Of a stretch of 5,817 nt of DNA, positions 1 through 5,817 are shown in pieces (position 1 is the stretch's first letter; every line of letters starts with the position of its first letter). Source of the DNA: a bacterium (lineage in GTDB: Bacteria > JAHJDO01). The position numbers were made by a program, and so were the translations under genes. The stretch lies in the NCBI GenBank assembly GCA_030631525.1, contig DAOVKY010000055.1, forward strand, positions 1 through 5,817, read 5' to 3'. Under the pieces are notes generated by a model. That model saw only the letters and a program-made list of their open reading frames with translations. It did not search any database and was not told where the DNA came from.

Positions 1-1
1 A

Positions 2-1024
2 ATAAAGATAGCATGGCTATGTAAAAAAAATGGTGTTAAACTCTGCCAAATAGTAGATTTTGACGTTCTGGACGGAATTGAAGAACTATTTTATGCAGCT
101 GACTTATTAAATCTAAGAGCATCTGTTGGCATAGAAACCAGAGTTTTTATCCCTGAATTTAAAGATAAAGAGATAAATTCTCCCGGAGAGCCTGGGATCT
201 ACTACCTAATGGGTGCGGGATTTACAAAACTTCCCTCTCCTGAATCCCCTATTTATAAGATATTAGCTGATATGTCTCATAGAGCGCATACACGAACCAG
301 AAAAATGGTTGATATATTAAATGAACATCTGGATGACATCGGGGTTGAATATGATACAGATGTTATTCCACTGACTCCCAATGGCAACGTCACGGAAAGA
401 CACATTCTGAAAGCTTTTTATAATAAATCAAAAGATGTTTTTAAAAACCCTGCAAGCTTTATCAGGTATTGGACATCAAAACTTCCTGTCCAAGAAAAGG
501 ATATCAATAATAGTCTGGATAATCCTCATGTTTTATGCGAAATAATTCGTTCAAAGCTCATGAAAAAGGGCGGAATTGCCTATATAAAACCCGATTCATC
601 AACCTTTCCGGAGATTCAAACAGTAAATAAAATGACAACAGAATTGGGTGGAATTCCATGCGCAACATGGCTTAATGGGCTCTCTGATGGCGAGAAGAAT
701 TTGGATGAATTACTTGACTTATTAATCAGCAAGGGAATCTCAATGATGAACATAATCCCTGATAGAAACTATAATATAAAGGATAAAGAGGAAAAAAGGA
801 TTAAAGTGGAAAATCTCTATAAAGCTGTTGAGATTGCAAAAAAACTTAATCTTCCTATAATAGCAGGCACAGAGATGAACAAGTTTGGGCAGAAACTTGT
901 TGATGATTTTAGTTCCAAAGAATTAAGACCGCTCGGAGAAACATTTATGGACGGTGCGTATTTTTTATATAATCATACCCTAATGCAGAGGGAGAAAGGA
1001 AAAGAGCAAAATGAAGAATATTAG
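2..1024 (+). CDS. PHP-fold-like protein with divergent metal motifs, 5'-truncated by window edge
   Basis: The frame is open from base 2, so the start lies left of the window; 340 residues are visible. The ATG at 209 is internal (visible residue 70), because matching protein continues upstream of it. Visible residues 1-50 align by eye with a PHP phosphoesterase N-terminal half: a helix, then VDFD (18-21) where PHP proteins have TDHD, then DGIEE, an Ala-rich helix and GIETRVF (43-49) in place of the usual G-I/V-E strand. TERHI (about 131-135) resembles the PHP TRPHI segment. GGIPCATW (216-223) sits where PHP proteins have an Ala-His-Pro motif, and GTEMN (289-293) sits where they have a Ser-Asp-x-His motif. 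The fold is thus plausible, but several usual metal ligands are changed, so phosphoesterase activity cannot be assumed. No signal peptide or membrane segment is visible. It overlaps the class II aldolase by 14 bases, so a role in the same sugar pathway is inferred. It could also be another TIM-barrel-like family. Confidence 0.6.
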   Translation: MKIAWLCKKNGVKLCQIVDFDVLDGIEELFYAADLLNLRASVGIETRVFIPEFKDKEINSPGEPGIYYLMGAGFTKLPSPESPIYKILADMSHRAHTRTRKMVDILNEHLDDIGVEYDTDVIPLTPNGNVTERHILKAFYNKSKDVFKNPASFIRYWTSKLPVQEKDINNSLDNPHVLCEIIRSKLMKKGGIAYIKPDSSTFPEIQTVNKMTTELGGIPCATWLNGLSDGEKNLDELLDLLISKGISMMNIIPDRNYNIKDKEEKRIKVENLYKAVEIAKKLNLPIIAGTEMNKFGQKLVDDFSSKELRPLGETFMDGAYFLYNHTLMQREKGKEQNEEY

Positions 1025-1691
1025 GATTAAAAAACAGTTAGTGAAAATTGGCAGAAAGATTGCTGATAAAGAACTGGTTGTAGGCCCGGGCGGCAATATA
1101 AGCGCAAGGGTTGGTAATATTGTCTATATGAAAGCTAGTGGCATTTGTTTTGAAGAGGCAAAAGCGTCAGATTATATAGGGGTTGACTTAAAAACAGGTA
1201 AGATCGTAGATGGAAGTAAAAAACCAACATGTGAAATTGCTATGCATTTAGGTTGTTATCTTGAAAGAAAAGATATAACTGCAGTAATCCACACTCATGC
1301 TCCTATTGCTACTGCGGTTGGAATGCAAGACATACCTTTTAGACCTTTCTCACCGGATCTTGCCGCGCTGGTAGGTAATGTTCCAACTATAAAATACGTA
1401 GTTCCCGGAGGAAAAGAACTGGCAGAAGAAATAAGAAGGGTTATAAAAAAACATAACGCTGCCCTAATGTGCAACCATGGTCTCCTGACTGTTGGTGCAA
1501 ATCTCAGAGAAGCTTATTATAGAACTCTCCTCATTGAAGGTGCCTGCAAAACGTTCGTAGCTGCAAAGTCATTGGGCAAGATGAAATTCTTTACAAAAAA
1601 AGAAGCAGAACAGATTAACAATCTTGAAGCAGAGTCTTATAGAAAAACACTGCTTACCCTCTTGGATGAAACTTCTGATGAACTTCTCTGA
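1011..1691 (+). CDS. Class II aldolase/adducin family protein (fuculose-phosphate aldolase-like)
   Basis: A complete 226-residue protein, the normal length for this family of zinc-dependent aldolases and epimerases. These act in the cytoplasm on sugar phosphates such as fuculose-1-P, rhamnulose-1-P or ribulose-5-P. Visible motifs are GPGGNIS (25-31, phosphate-binding loop), KASG (41-44, second phosphate/substrate loop), E75 in PTCEIAMH (catalytic acid position), HTHAP (94-98) giving zinc ligands H94 and H96, and the third ligand H156 in CNHGLLTVG. Glu and all three His are present, so it should be active. The exact substrate cannot be read from the sequence; FucA-like aldolase is more likely than epimerase but not certain. 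The ATG at 1011 lies within the last 14 bases of the upstream PHP-like gene. A purine-rich ribosome site (GAGGGAGAAAGGA, 988-1000) precedes it by 10 bases, so the two are co-transcribed. The last 12 residues (215-226) lie beyond the conserved YRKTLL end and are coded antisense to xerD. Confidence 0.9.
   Translation: MKNIRIKKQLVKIGRKIADKELVVGPGGNISARVGNIVYMKASGICFEEAKASDYIGVDLKTGKIVDGSKKPTCEIAMHLGCYLERKDITAVIHTHAPIATAVGMQDIPFRPFSPDLAALVGNVPTIKYVVPGGKELAEEIRRVIKKHNAALMCNHGLLTVGANLREAYYRTLLIEGACKTFVAAKSLGKMKFFTKKEAEQINNLEAESYRKTLLTLLDETSDELL
1654..1691. other. 38-base convergent coding overlap of aldolase and xerD
   Basis: The plus-strand aldolase stops with TGA at 1689-1691. The minus-strand xerD stops with TAA at 1656-1654. 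Both reading frames are intact through the shared 38 bases. The XerD end (QKFHPRG) is the family's usual terminus, while the aldolase portion (residues 215-226) is an unconserved-looking acidic/leucine tail. I see no GC-rich hairpin with a U-run here in either direction, so the two operons appear to run into each other. Confidence 0.9.
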
Positions 1692-2538
1692 GGCGGGCTC
1701 TGTCTATATGAGTGTAAATCTGAGTAGTGGAAATATCTACATGACCAAGCATTTCCTGAACAGACCTCAGGTCTGCGCCCTGCGAGAGAAGATGCGTGGC
1801 AAAACAATGCCTTAATGTATGAACCGTTAGCTTTCTGTCTGAGTTTACTAATCCTGCATATTTCTTTATTATTTTCCATATACCCTGCCTTGTATATCTT
1901 CTGCCAAGCCGGGTTATAAAAAGCATATTGCTGCTACCTCTGGCAACATATCTAATTCTTACTCTATCTATATATTTTTTCACAGCTTTTTGAGCTTTTC
2001 TGCCAACAGGGATAATGCGCTCCTTTGAGCCCTTGCCAATACATTTCAGATACCCTTCGTGCAAATCTATATTATCAATAGGAAGATTGATAAGCTCTGA
2101 TACCCTCATACCTGTGGCATAAAGAAGCTCAAGTATTGCGCTATCTTTTATTCCCTGTTCTTTATTATTCGGCAAAGCTAATAATCTCTCTACTTCTTCC
2201 TGAGAAAGCACTTCTGGTAAAGACAAACCTGTTTTTGGAGAATCTAAATTTAGAGTAGGATCATCATTTATTACATCTTCATTAACCAGAAACTTATAAA
2301 ACATTCTTACAGCAACTAGATTCCTTGAAATGGAACGTATGGCAAGATTGCTTTTTCTAAGATAAATGAGATAGGCTATTATATCTCTGGAACCTGCACC
2401 TTCTATGCTGGCACTAGATTCTCTATCCAAAAAACCAAAGAATTTAGTTAAATCTCTTCTGTAAGCCTCTAATGTGTTAGCAGCGAGCCCTCGTTCTACT
2501 GAAAGATAATCTATAAACTGGTCAAGTAATTGATTCAT
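1654..2538 (-). CDS. xerD: Site-specific tyrosine recombinase XerD
   Basis: A complete 294-residue tyrosine recombinase, close to the roughly 298 residues of E. coli XerD. Such enzymes act with a XerC partner at dif to resolve chromosome dimers. The N-terminal SAM-like core-binding domain spans about residues 1-90 (SVERGLAANTLEAYRRDL). The catalytic domain follows with the full set: R145 (ATGMRVSEL), K169 (GKGSKER), H240 and R243 (HTLRHCFATHL), H266 (LGH) and nucleophile Y275 (TTQIYTH). The C-terminus HQKFHPRG is typical of XerD. The ATG overlaps the stop of the upstream hydrolase as ATGA. No Shine-Dalgarno lies at a useful distance (the nearest GAGAG is over 20 bases away), so translation probably depends on re-initiation after the hydrolase. 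It is the last gene of the minus-strand operon. XerC and XerD are hard to separate from sequence alone; the paralogue elsewhere in the genome would settle it. An integrase of a mobile element is unlikely given the housekeeping neighbours. Confidence 0.9.
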   Translation of the reverse strand: MNQLLDQFIDYLSVERGLAANTLEAYRRDLTKFFGFLDRESSASIEGAGSRDIIAYLIYLRKSNLAIRSISRNLVAVRMFYKFLVNEDVINDDPTLNLDSPKTGLSLPEVLSQEEVERLLALPNNKEQGIKDSAILELLYATGMRVSELINLPIDNIDLHEGYLKCIGKGSKERIIPVGRKAQKAVKKYIDRVRIRYVARGSSNMLFITRLGRRYTRQGIWKIIKKYAGLVNSDRKLTVHTLRHCFATHLLSQGADLRSVQEMLGHVDISTTQIYTHIDRARLREVHQKFHPRG

Positions 2539-3164
2539 ACAATAAAAGGATTGTTTTCTCTCTCATAGCCAATTGTAGAATCCGGCCCATGTCCGGGATA
2601 TATAACAACATCAGAATCCAAAACCATGAGTTTTTCTTTAATCGCTCTTACTAAATCTGCGCCAGAACTTGAAGGAAGATCTGTTCTGCCTATTGAGCCA
2701 CAAAAGAGCGCATCACCTGTAAATACTGCCTTTTCTTTTTTAATCAGGATGGAAATGTCTCCCGGCGTATGTCCTGGAGTAAACAATATCTCTAGTTGCA
2801 GGTCTCCGACCTCTATTGTTTCTCCTCCATTAAGCACAATATCAGCTGAAGGAGATACATAATTCATAGCAAAATCTGCTGAGAGATTTTTAGAAGCATC
2901 TATAAGCATATCTTTGTCATTTGCGTGAATGAGTATTTTTAAATCTCCAAATTCCTGCTTTATATTCTTATTAGCACCTATATGATCTCCATGGCCATGT
3001 GTATTAATAATATATTCCGGATTCAGACGCTCCTTCCTGACTTCCTCTATAATTCTGGAGCTTTCTGCTCCCGGATCAACTATAAAAGCCTTTTTTGTAC
3101 ACTCACATCCAACTATATAGCAATTAGTTTCAAGAAACCCGACTACTAACTTTTTAAGTATCAA
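2535..3164 (-). CDS. Metallo-beta-lactamase-fold hydrolase (glyoxalase II-like)
   Basis: A complete 209-residue protein of the short glyoxalase-II-like MBL branch, which is commonly annotated as hydroxyacylglutathione hydrolase or simply MBL-fold hydrolase. The family hydrolyses thioesters or related substrates with two metal ions in the cytoplasm. All ligand motifs are visible: THGHGDHIG (55-63) giving H56, H58, D60 and H61; H132 in GHTPGD; D151 in FTGDALF; and H192 in YPGHGP. IGRTDLP (158-164) is typical of this branch. The long C-terminal glutathione-binding domain of true glyoxalase II is absent, so the thiol cofactor and substrate are unknown. The start is TTG at 3164: the N-terminus LVVGFLETNCYIVG matches the family start, and a GGAG (3176-3173) lies 8 bases upstream. 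The TTG overlaps the stop of the protease gene (TTGA), and the gene's own stop overlaps the xerD start (ATGA). Confidence 0.9.
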   Translation of the reverse strand: MILKKLVVGFLETNCYIVGCECTKKAFIVDPGAESSRIIEEVRKERLNPEYIINTHGHGDHIGANKNIKQEFGDLKILIHANDKDMLIDASKNLSADFAMNYVSPSADIVLNGGETIEVGDLQLEILFTPGHTPGDISILIKKEKAVFTGDALFCGSIGRTDLPSSSGADLVRAIKEKLMVLDSDVVIYPGHGPDSTIGYERENNPFIV

Positions 3165-3565
3165 TTTCTAATCTCCATGAATTTTACATCCATGTATTTT
3201 ACTGGTAACAAGCGATGCCCAATCATGTCCACAGCAGCCCCACATTGCTCAAGTGCAATATACCCAAGAAGTGGTTCGTATTCTCCGTTGCAGGGTTCCA
3301 TATCCAAGAATAAAATCTCATTATAGATTGCTCTAAATCCTTCGATTTTTATCTTTACATGACCGCATACTATTCCTTTTACTACCTCTTGAGTAGCAGT
3401 TTGAAGTTCTACCGTCTCTTCTGAATCGAATTTCCCAAAGCGTTCCTTCCAAGCATGTGGCAATGTAAGATAACTCGCTCCTGTATCAACAAGAGCATCC
3501 AGCTTCATTGTTGCACCTGATTCGGAAATGTTCTCAATATCAATCGTTACCACTATTCTTCCCAT
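3161..3565 (-). CDS. Retropepsin-like (clan AA) aspartic protease, single domain
   Basis: A 134-residue protein with one aspartic protease motif: ALVDTGASYLTLP (25-36 region), catalytic D27 in D-T-G-A-S. The second hallmark is the hydrophobic-hydrophobic-Gly motif LLGYIALEQCGAAVD (99-113), as in bacterial retropepsin-like proteins. With a single DTG the enzyme would work as a homodimer with one Asp from each chain, as known for retropepsins. No signal peptide or transmembrane segment is visible, so it should be cytoplasmic. The substrate is unknown. The ATG at 3565 is fixed by an unusually strong Shine-Dalgarno six bases upstream. It lies 45 bases after ligA, and its stop overlaps the TTG start of the MBL hydrolase gene. 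No retroviral or retrotransposon genes are nearby, so this is a chromosomal gene rather than an element remnant. Peptidase activity is inferred from the motif; such small proteins are mostly uncharacterised. Confidence 0.78.
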   Translation of the reverse strand: MGRIVVTIDIENISESGATMKLDALVDTGASYLTLPHAWKERFGKFDSEETVELQTATQEVVKGIVCGHVKIKIEGFRAIYNEILFLDMEPCNGEYEPLLGYIALEQCGAAVDMIGHRLLPVKYMDVKFMEIRN

Positions 3566-3571
3566 TCTATA

Positions 3572-3580
3572 ATCACCTCC
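3572..3580 (-). promoter_or_regulatory. Strong Shine-Dalgarno for the aspartic protease gene
   Basis: Read on the minus strand this is GGAGGTGAT, a nine-base match to the complement of the canonical 16S rRNA 3' end. It ends 6 bases before the ATG at 3565. It is by far the strongest ribosome site in the window and decides the start of the protease gene. It suggests that this gene, and the two coupled genes after it, are translated more efficiently than a gene relying on weak signals. Confidence 0.85.
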
Positions 3581-3586
3581 AGTAAT

Positions 3587-3614
3587 ATTATAGTATAATT
3601 TGTCTATTCTTCAA
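3587..3614 (-). promoter_or_regulatory. Possible internal sigma70-type promoter ahead of the protease gene
   Basis: On the minus strand, TTGAAG (3614-3609) is followed after 16 bases by TATAAT (3592-3587), a good -10 and a fair -35. It straddles the end of ligA. Transcription would start near 3580, at the edge of the Shine-Dalgarno, giving a very short leader; this weakens the case. A second -10-like TATACT (3597-3592) overlaps it and would give a slightly longer leader, but has no good -35. AT-rich DNA yields such matches by chance. Confidence 0.3.
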
Positions 3615-5617
3615 TTCCTTTTTGGAATAAGAGTTAAAAATTCCTGTTCTGTTAATATAGTAATTCCTAATTTTTTAGCTTTATTATATTTAGAGCCCGG
3701 AGAAGCGCCTGCAAGTAAAAAATCTGTTTTTTTACTAACACTTTCTCTTATACTCCCTCCAAGCCTCTTTATTATTTCGGAAGCCTGATGTCTCTTATAC
3801 TTAGTTAGTGTTCCTGTTAGGACAAAATTTTTACCTGCAAAAACTTTATCTGAAAGAGGTTCCGCTTTCGAAATAGCTAATTTTTTTTCTAACTTATCTA
3901 TTATCTCTTTCGTGTCTTCCCTTTTAAAGAAATGCGTAATGCTGCTTGCCATTATTTCGCCTACTTCCCCTATTGCCTCAAGTTCTTCCTGCCCTGCTTT
4001 TTTCAGTTGATCAATAGAAGAAAAATTCTTTGCCAAAATTTCTGCGGATAAAACTCCTACATGCGGAATTCCAAGCGCAAAAATCAATCTTGATAGAGAC
4101 CTGTTTCTGCTTTCTGCGATATTTCTTATTATTTTATTTGCAAGTATATCTCCCATTCGTTCTAATTTAATAAGATTGTCAAACTTTAAAGAATATAAAT
4201 CCGCATAATCCTTAACGAGTTTTTTCTCTACAAGCTGAGCTATAATTGCAGGGCCTAAACTTTCTATATCCATTGCGCGTCTTGAAGCAAAATGCTGTAT
4301 TCTTCGTTCAAGCTGAGCAGGACACCTCAAATTCTCACATCTATATGCAACTTCCCCATCCACTTTCTTTACATCTTCACTGCATACAGGACACTTATGC
4401 GGCATTCTGAACTTTTTTTCTTTCCCTGTGCGAGCCTCTTTTATAACACTTACTATCTTGGGAATAACATCTCCTCCTTTTTCAATTATAACCTTATCTA
4501 AAATCCTAATATCCTTGCGTATTATTTCATCCTGATTATGCAATGTAGCCCGACTTACCATTGTGCCTGCCAAAGCAGTGGGTTTAAGCTCTGCAACAGG
4601 TGTTAATATTCCTGTCCTTCCTACCTGTACAACAATATTCTCAAGAATAGTAGTAGCTTGTTTTGCTGGAAATTTGTATGCTATCAGCCAGCGTGGGCTT
4701 TTGCCCGTAGCACCAAGCTTGTGCCTTTGAGCCATTGAGTTTATCTTTATTACCATGCCGTCTGTTTCATATTCTAATTCTTCACGCCTTGATTGCCAGC
4801 TGTTGCAATATTCAATAACTTCACTAATGTCTTTACAATATCGGATATTGGGATTTGTACGAAATCCGTACATATCCAGTAACTTCAGAGCCTCCACATG
4901 ATTGTTACAAGTTGGACCCTCCATATATCCAATTTCATAGACAAAAATATTGAGATATCTTTGAGCAACAGTCTTTGGGTCAAGCAGCTTCATAGAACCT
5001 GCAGCTGCATTTCTTGGATTTGCGAATAAGAGTTCCTCCTTATTTTCTCTCTCCTTATTTATCTGGCTAAAAACATCTTTTGTCATATACACCTCGCCTC
5101 GAACCTCAAGAACAGAGGGTATTGAATCTGATATTTGCAGCCTCAGAGGAATCGTCTTTATTGTTCGCAAATTCCCGGTTATATCGTCTCCGTGCGTTCC
5201 ATCTCCACGACTTGTTCCAACCGCAAAAATTCCATTTTCATAAATCAAATTTACTGCCACTCCATCAATCTTTAGTTCAACAACATAATCAACATTTTTT
5301 CCTGTAAGATTTCTCTTTATGCGTGCATCAAATTCTCTTATTTCATCTTCAGAGTATGTATTTGCTATGCTCAGCATTGGTGTGCGATGAGTAACAGTCT
5401 TGAATTCTTTTAGAGGAGAGCCTCCTACTCGCTGTGATGGAGAATCAGGGGTAATTAAATCAGGGAATTTATGCTCCAAGTGTATCAATTCTTCCATTAA
5501 GAGATCATACTCGTGATCAGATATCTCAGGCTGTGTATCTATGTAATACTTGCGATTATGGTACTCAATTTGTTCTTTTAACTTCTTTATATTTAGATAT
5601 GTCTGCTTTTTACTCAC
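3611..5617 (-). CDS. ligA: NAD-dependent DNA ligase LigA
   Basis: A complete 668-residue LigA (E. coli 671), the essential ligase that seals Okazaki fragments and repair nicks using NAD+. Domains in order: Ia NMN-binding (YY at 24-25, ISDHEYD at 32-38); adenylation domain with nucleophile K116 in ELKIDG, FANPRNAAAGS (198-208), ETDGMVIK (284-291) and YKFPA (314-318); OB fold with VVQVGRTGILTPVAEL (329-344); a four-Cys zinc finger (C409, C412, C427, C432); helix-hairpin-helix repeats (about 440-580, e.g. LERMGD, LEAIGEVG); and a C-terminal BRCT domain (about 591-668, VLTGTL and GSKYNKAKKLGI). All key residues are present. The start is GTG at 5617: no in-frame Met occurs before the conserved domain Ia, a GGAG (5625-5622) lies four bases upstream, and the GTG sits inside the last codons of the phosphoesterase gene, an 8-base overlap. 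It is probably co-transcribed with that gene. Confidence 0.98.
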   Translation of the reverse strand: MSKKQTYLNIKKLKEQIEYHNRKYYIDTQPEISDHEYDLLMEELIHLEHKFPDLITPDSPSQRVGGSPLKEFKTVTHRTPMLSIANTYSEDEIREFDARIKRNLTGKNVDYVVELKIDGVAVNLIYENGIFAVGTSRGDGTHGDDITGNLRTIKTIPLRLQISDSIPSVLEVRGEVYMTKDVFSQINKERENKEELLFANPRNAAAGSMKLLDPKTVAQRYLNIFVYEIGYMEGPTCNNHVEALKLLDMYGFRTNPNIRYCKDISEVIEYCNSWQSRREELEYETDGMVIKINSMAQRHKLGATGKSPRWLIAYKFPAKQATTILENIVVQVGRTGILTPVAELKPTALAGTMVSRATLHNQDEIIRKDIRILDKVIIEKGGDVIPKIVSVIKEARTGKEKKFRMPHKCPVCSEDVKKVDGEVAYRCENLRCPAQLERRIQHFASRRAMDIESLGPAIIAQLVEKKLVKDYADLYSLKFDNLIKLERMGDILANKIIRNIAESRNRSLSRLIFALGIPHVGVLSAEILAKNFSSIDQLKKAGQEELEAIGEVGEIMASSITHFFKREDTKEIIDKLEKKLAISKAEPLSDKVFAGKNFVLTGTLTKYKRHQASEIIKRLGGSIRESVSKKTDFLLAGASPGSKYNKAKKLGITILTEQEFLTLIPKRN

Positions 5618-5816
5618 CTGTCTCCAGTCTATAAGCCGACATCCGAGGCAGGTCTGCTTCTCTTATTTTATCCTGAGCGGTTTTAATATCATAAGGAACT
5701 CTCTTTATCTCAACTTTTTTTTCTTCAGTATCATAAATAGCATAACACGCATCTGGATTTTTATCTCTGGGCTGTCCAACACTTCCAATATTTATTAAAT
5801 ACTTGGTGCCTTCTTC
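5610..5816 (-). CDS. Calcineurin-like metallophosphoesterase, C-terminal fragment cut by window edge
   Basis: Only the last 68 residues are in the window; the start and the metal-binding motifs lie to the right. The visible part begins EEGTKYLINIGSVGQPRD and continues NPDACYAIYD, then a KRVPYD strand and a helix ending in ADLPRMSAYRLETGE. The N-x-GSVGQPRD segment followed by a Tyr-Ala-Ile strand, and the R-V-P-Y-D-I segment, is the usual C-terminus of the YfcE/MJ0936-type phosphodiesterase branch, which hydrolyses phosphomonoesters or diesters with two metal ions. The substrate cannot be inferred. Its TAA (5612-5610) lies 8 bases into ligA, so the two genes are coupled. Confidence 0.78.
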   Translation of the reverse strand, partial: EEGTKYLINIGSVGQPRDKNPDACYAIYDTEEKKVEIKRVPYDIKTAQDKIREADLPRMSAYRLETGE

Positions 5817-5817
5817 G

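Noticed and set aside
209..1024. Treating the ATG at 209 as the true start of the first gene
   Set aside because: The same frame is open back to base 2 and codes PHP-like sequence (VDFD, DGIEE, GIETRVF), and no ribosome site precedes 209 at a normal distance. The gene is cut by the window edge.
1600..1653. Possible terminator for xerD: AGATT-GTT-AATCT stem (minus strand, near 1612-1627) with a T-rich run after it
   Set aside because: The stem is only five mostly A-T pairs, the T-run is about ten bases away, and the region is coding for the aldolase. Too weak to call.
1761..1775. Perfect 6-base inverted repeat CAGACC-TCA-GGTCTG as a possible terminator or recombinase site
   Set aside because: It lies inside the most conserved part of xerD (codons for ADLRSVQ), has no T-run, and is explained by protein coding. 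It also does not resemble dif.
1654..2538. xerD as an integrase marking a genomic island or integron
   Set aside because: Length, C-terminus and neighbours fit housekeeping XerD, and no attachment-site repeats, tRNA gene or cassette array are visible.
3161..3565. Retrotransposon or retroviral remnant suggested by the retropepsin motif
   Set aside because: There is no reverse transcriptase, integrase of that type, or terminal repeat nearby. The gene is intact, has its own strong ribosome site and is fitted tightly into a housekeeping operon.
2626..5798. Several 60-80 codon plus-strand open frames opposite ligA and the MBL gene
   Set aside because: They are antisense shadows of well-supported genes, show Phe/Ser/Leu-rich composition typical of reversed coding sequence, and match no recognisable family.

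Overview
This AT-rich window is bacterial. It carries an NAD-dependent DNA ligase, a XerD-type recombinase, a near-perfect Shine-Dalgarno sequence (GGAGGTGAT) and tightly overlapping genes. Nothing in it fixes the phylum. The style (low GC, mixed ATG/GTG/TTG starts, compact operons, a divergent PHP-like protein) would suit an uncultivated bacterial lineage, but that is only an impression. I see no phage, transposon, CRISPR, tRNA or rRNA signal, and no gene-free stretch longer than about 50 bases.

Plus strand, 2-1691: two overlapping genes. The first enters from the left edge, so its N-terminus is missing. It looks like a PHP-fold protein in which the usual metal-binding motifs are replaced. 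It overlaps by 14 bases a complete class II (zinc) aldolase of the fuculose-phosphate aldolase/adducin family. Together they look like a fragment of a sugar or sugar-phosphate catabolic operon whose remaining genes lie to the left.

Minus strand, 5816-1654: five genes in one direction. In transcription order they are the C-terminus of a calcineurin-like metallophosphoesterase (cut by the right edge), ligA, a small retropepsin-like aspartic protease, a glyoxalase-II-like metallo-beta-lactamase-fold hydrolase, and xerD. Three of the four junctions overlap: 8 bases at phosphoesterase/ligA, TTGA at protease/hydrolase, and ATGA at hydrolase/xerD. The only gap is 45 bases between ligA and the protease. 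It holds the strong Shine-Dalgarno and a possible internal promoter. The cluster joins DNA replication/repair (LigA) and chromosome resolution (XerD) with two enzymes of unknown substrate and a possible intracellular protease.

The two units converge and overlap by 38 bases: the aldolase tail and the XerD C-terminus are coded on opposite strands of the same DNA, with no terminator between them. The points most worth a second look are this overlap, the divergent PHP-like protein, and the retropepsin-like protease inside a DNA-maintenance operon. I did not find a clearly new multi-gene system.
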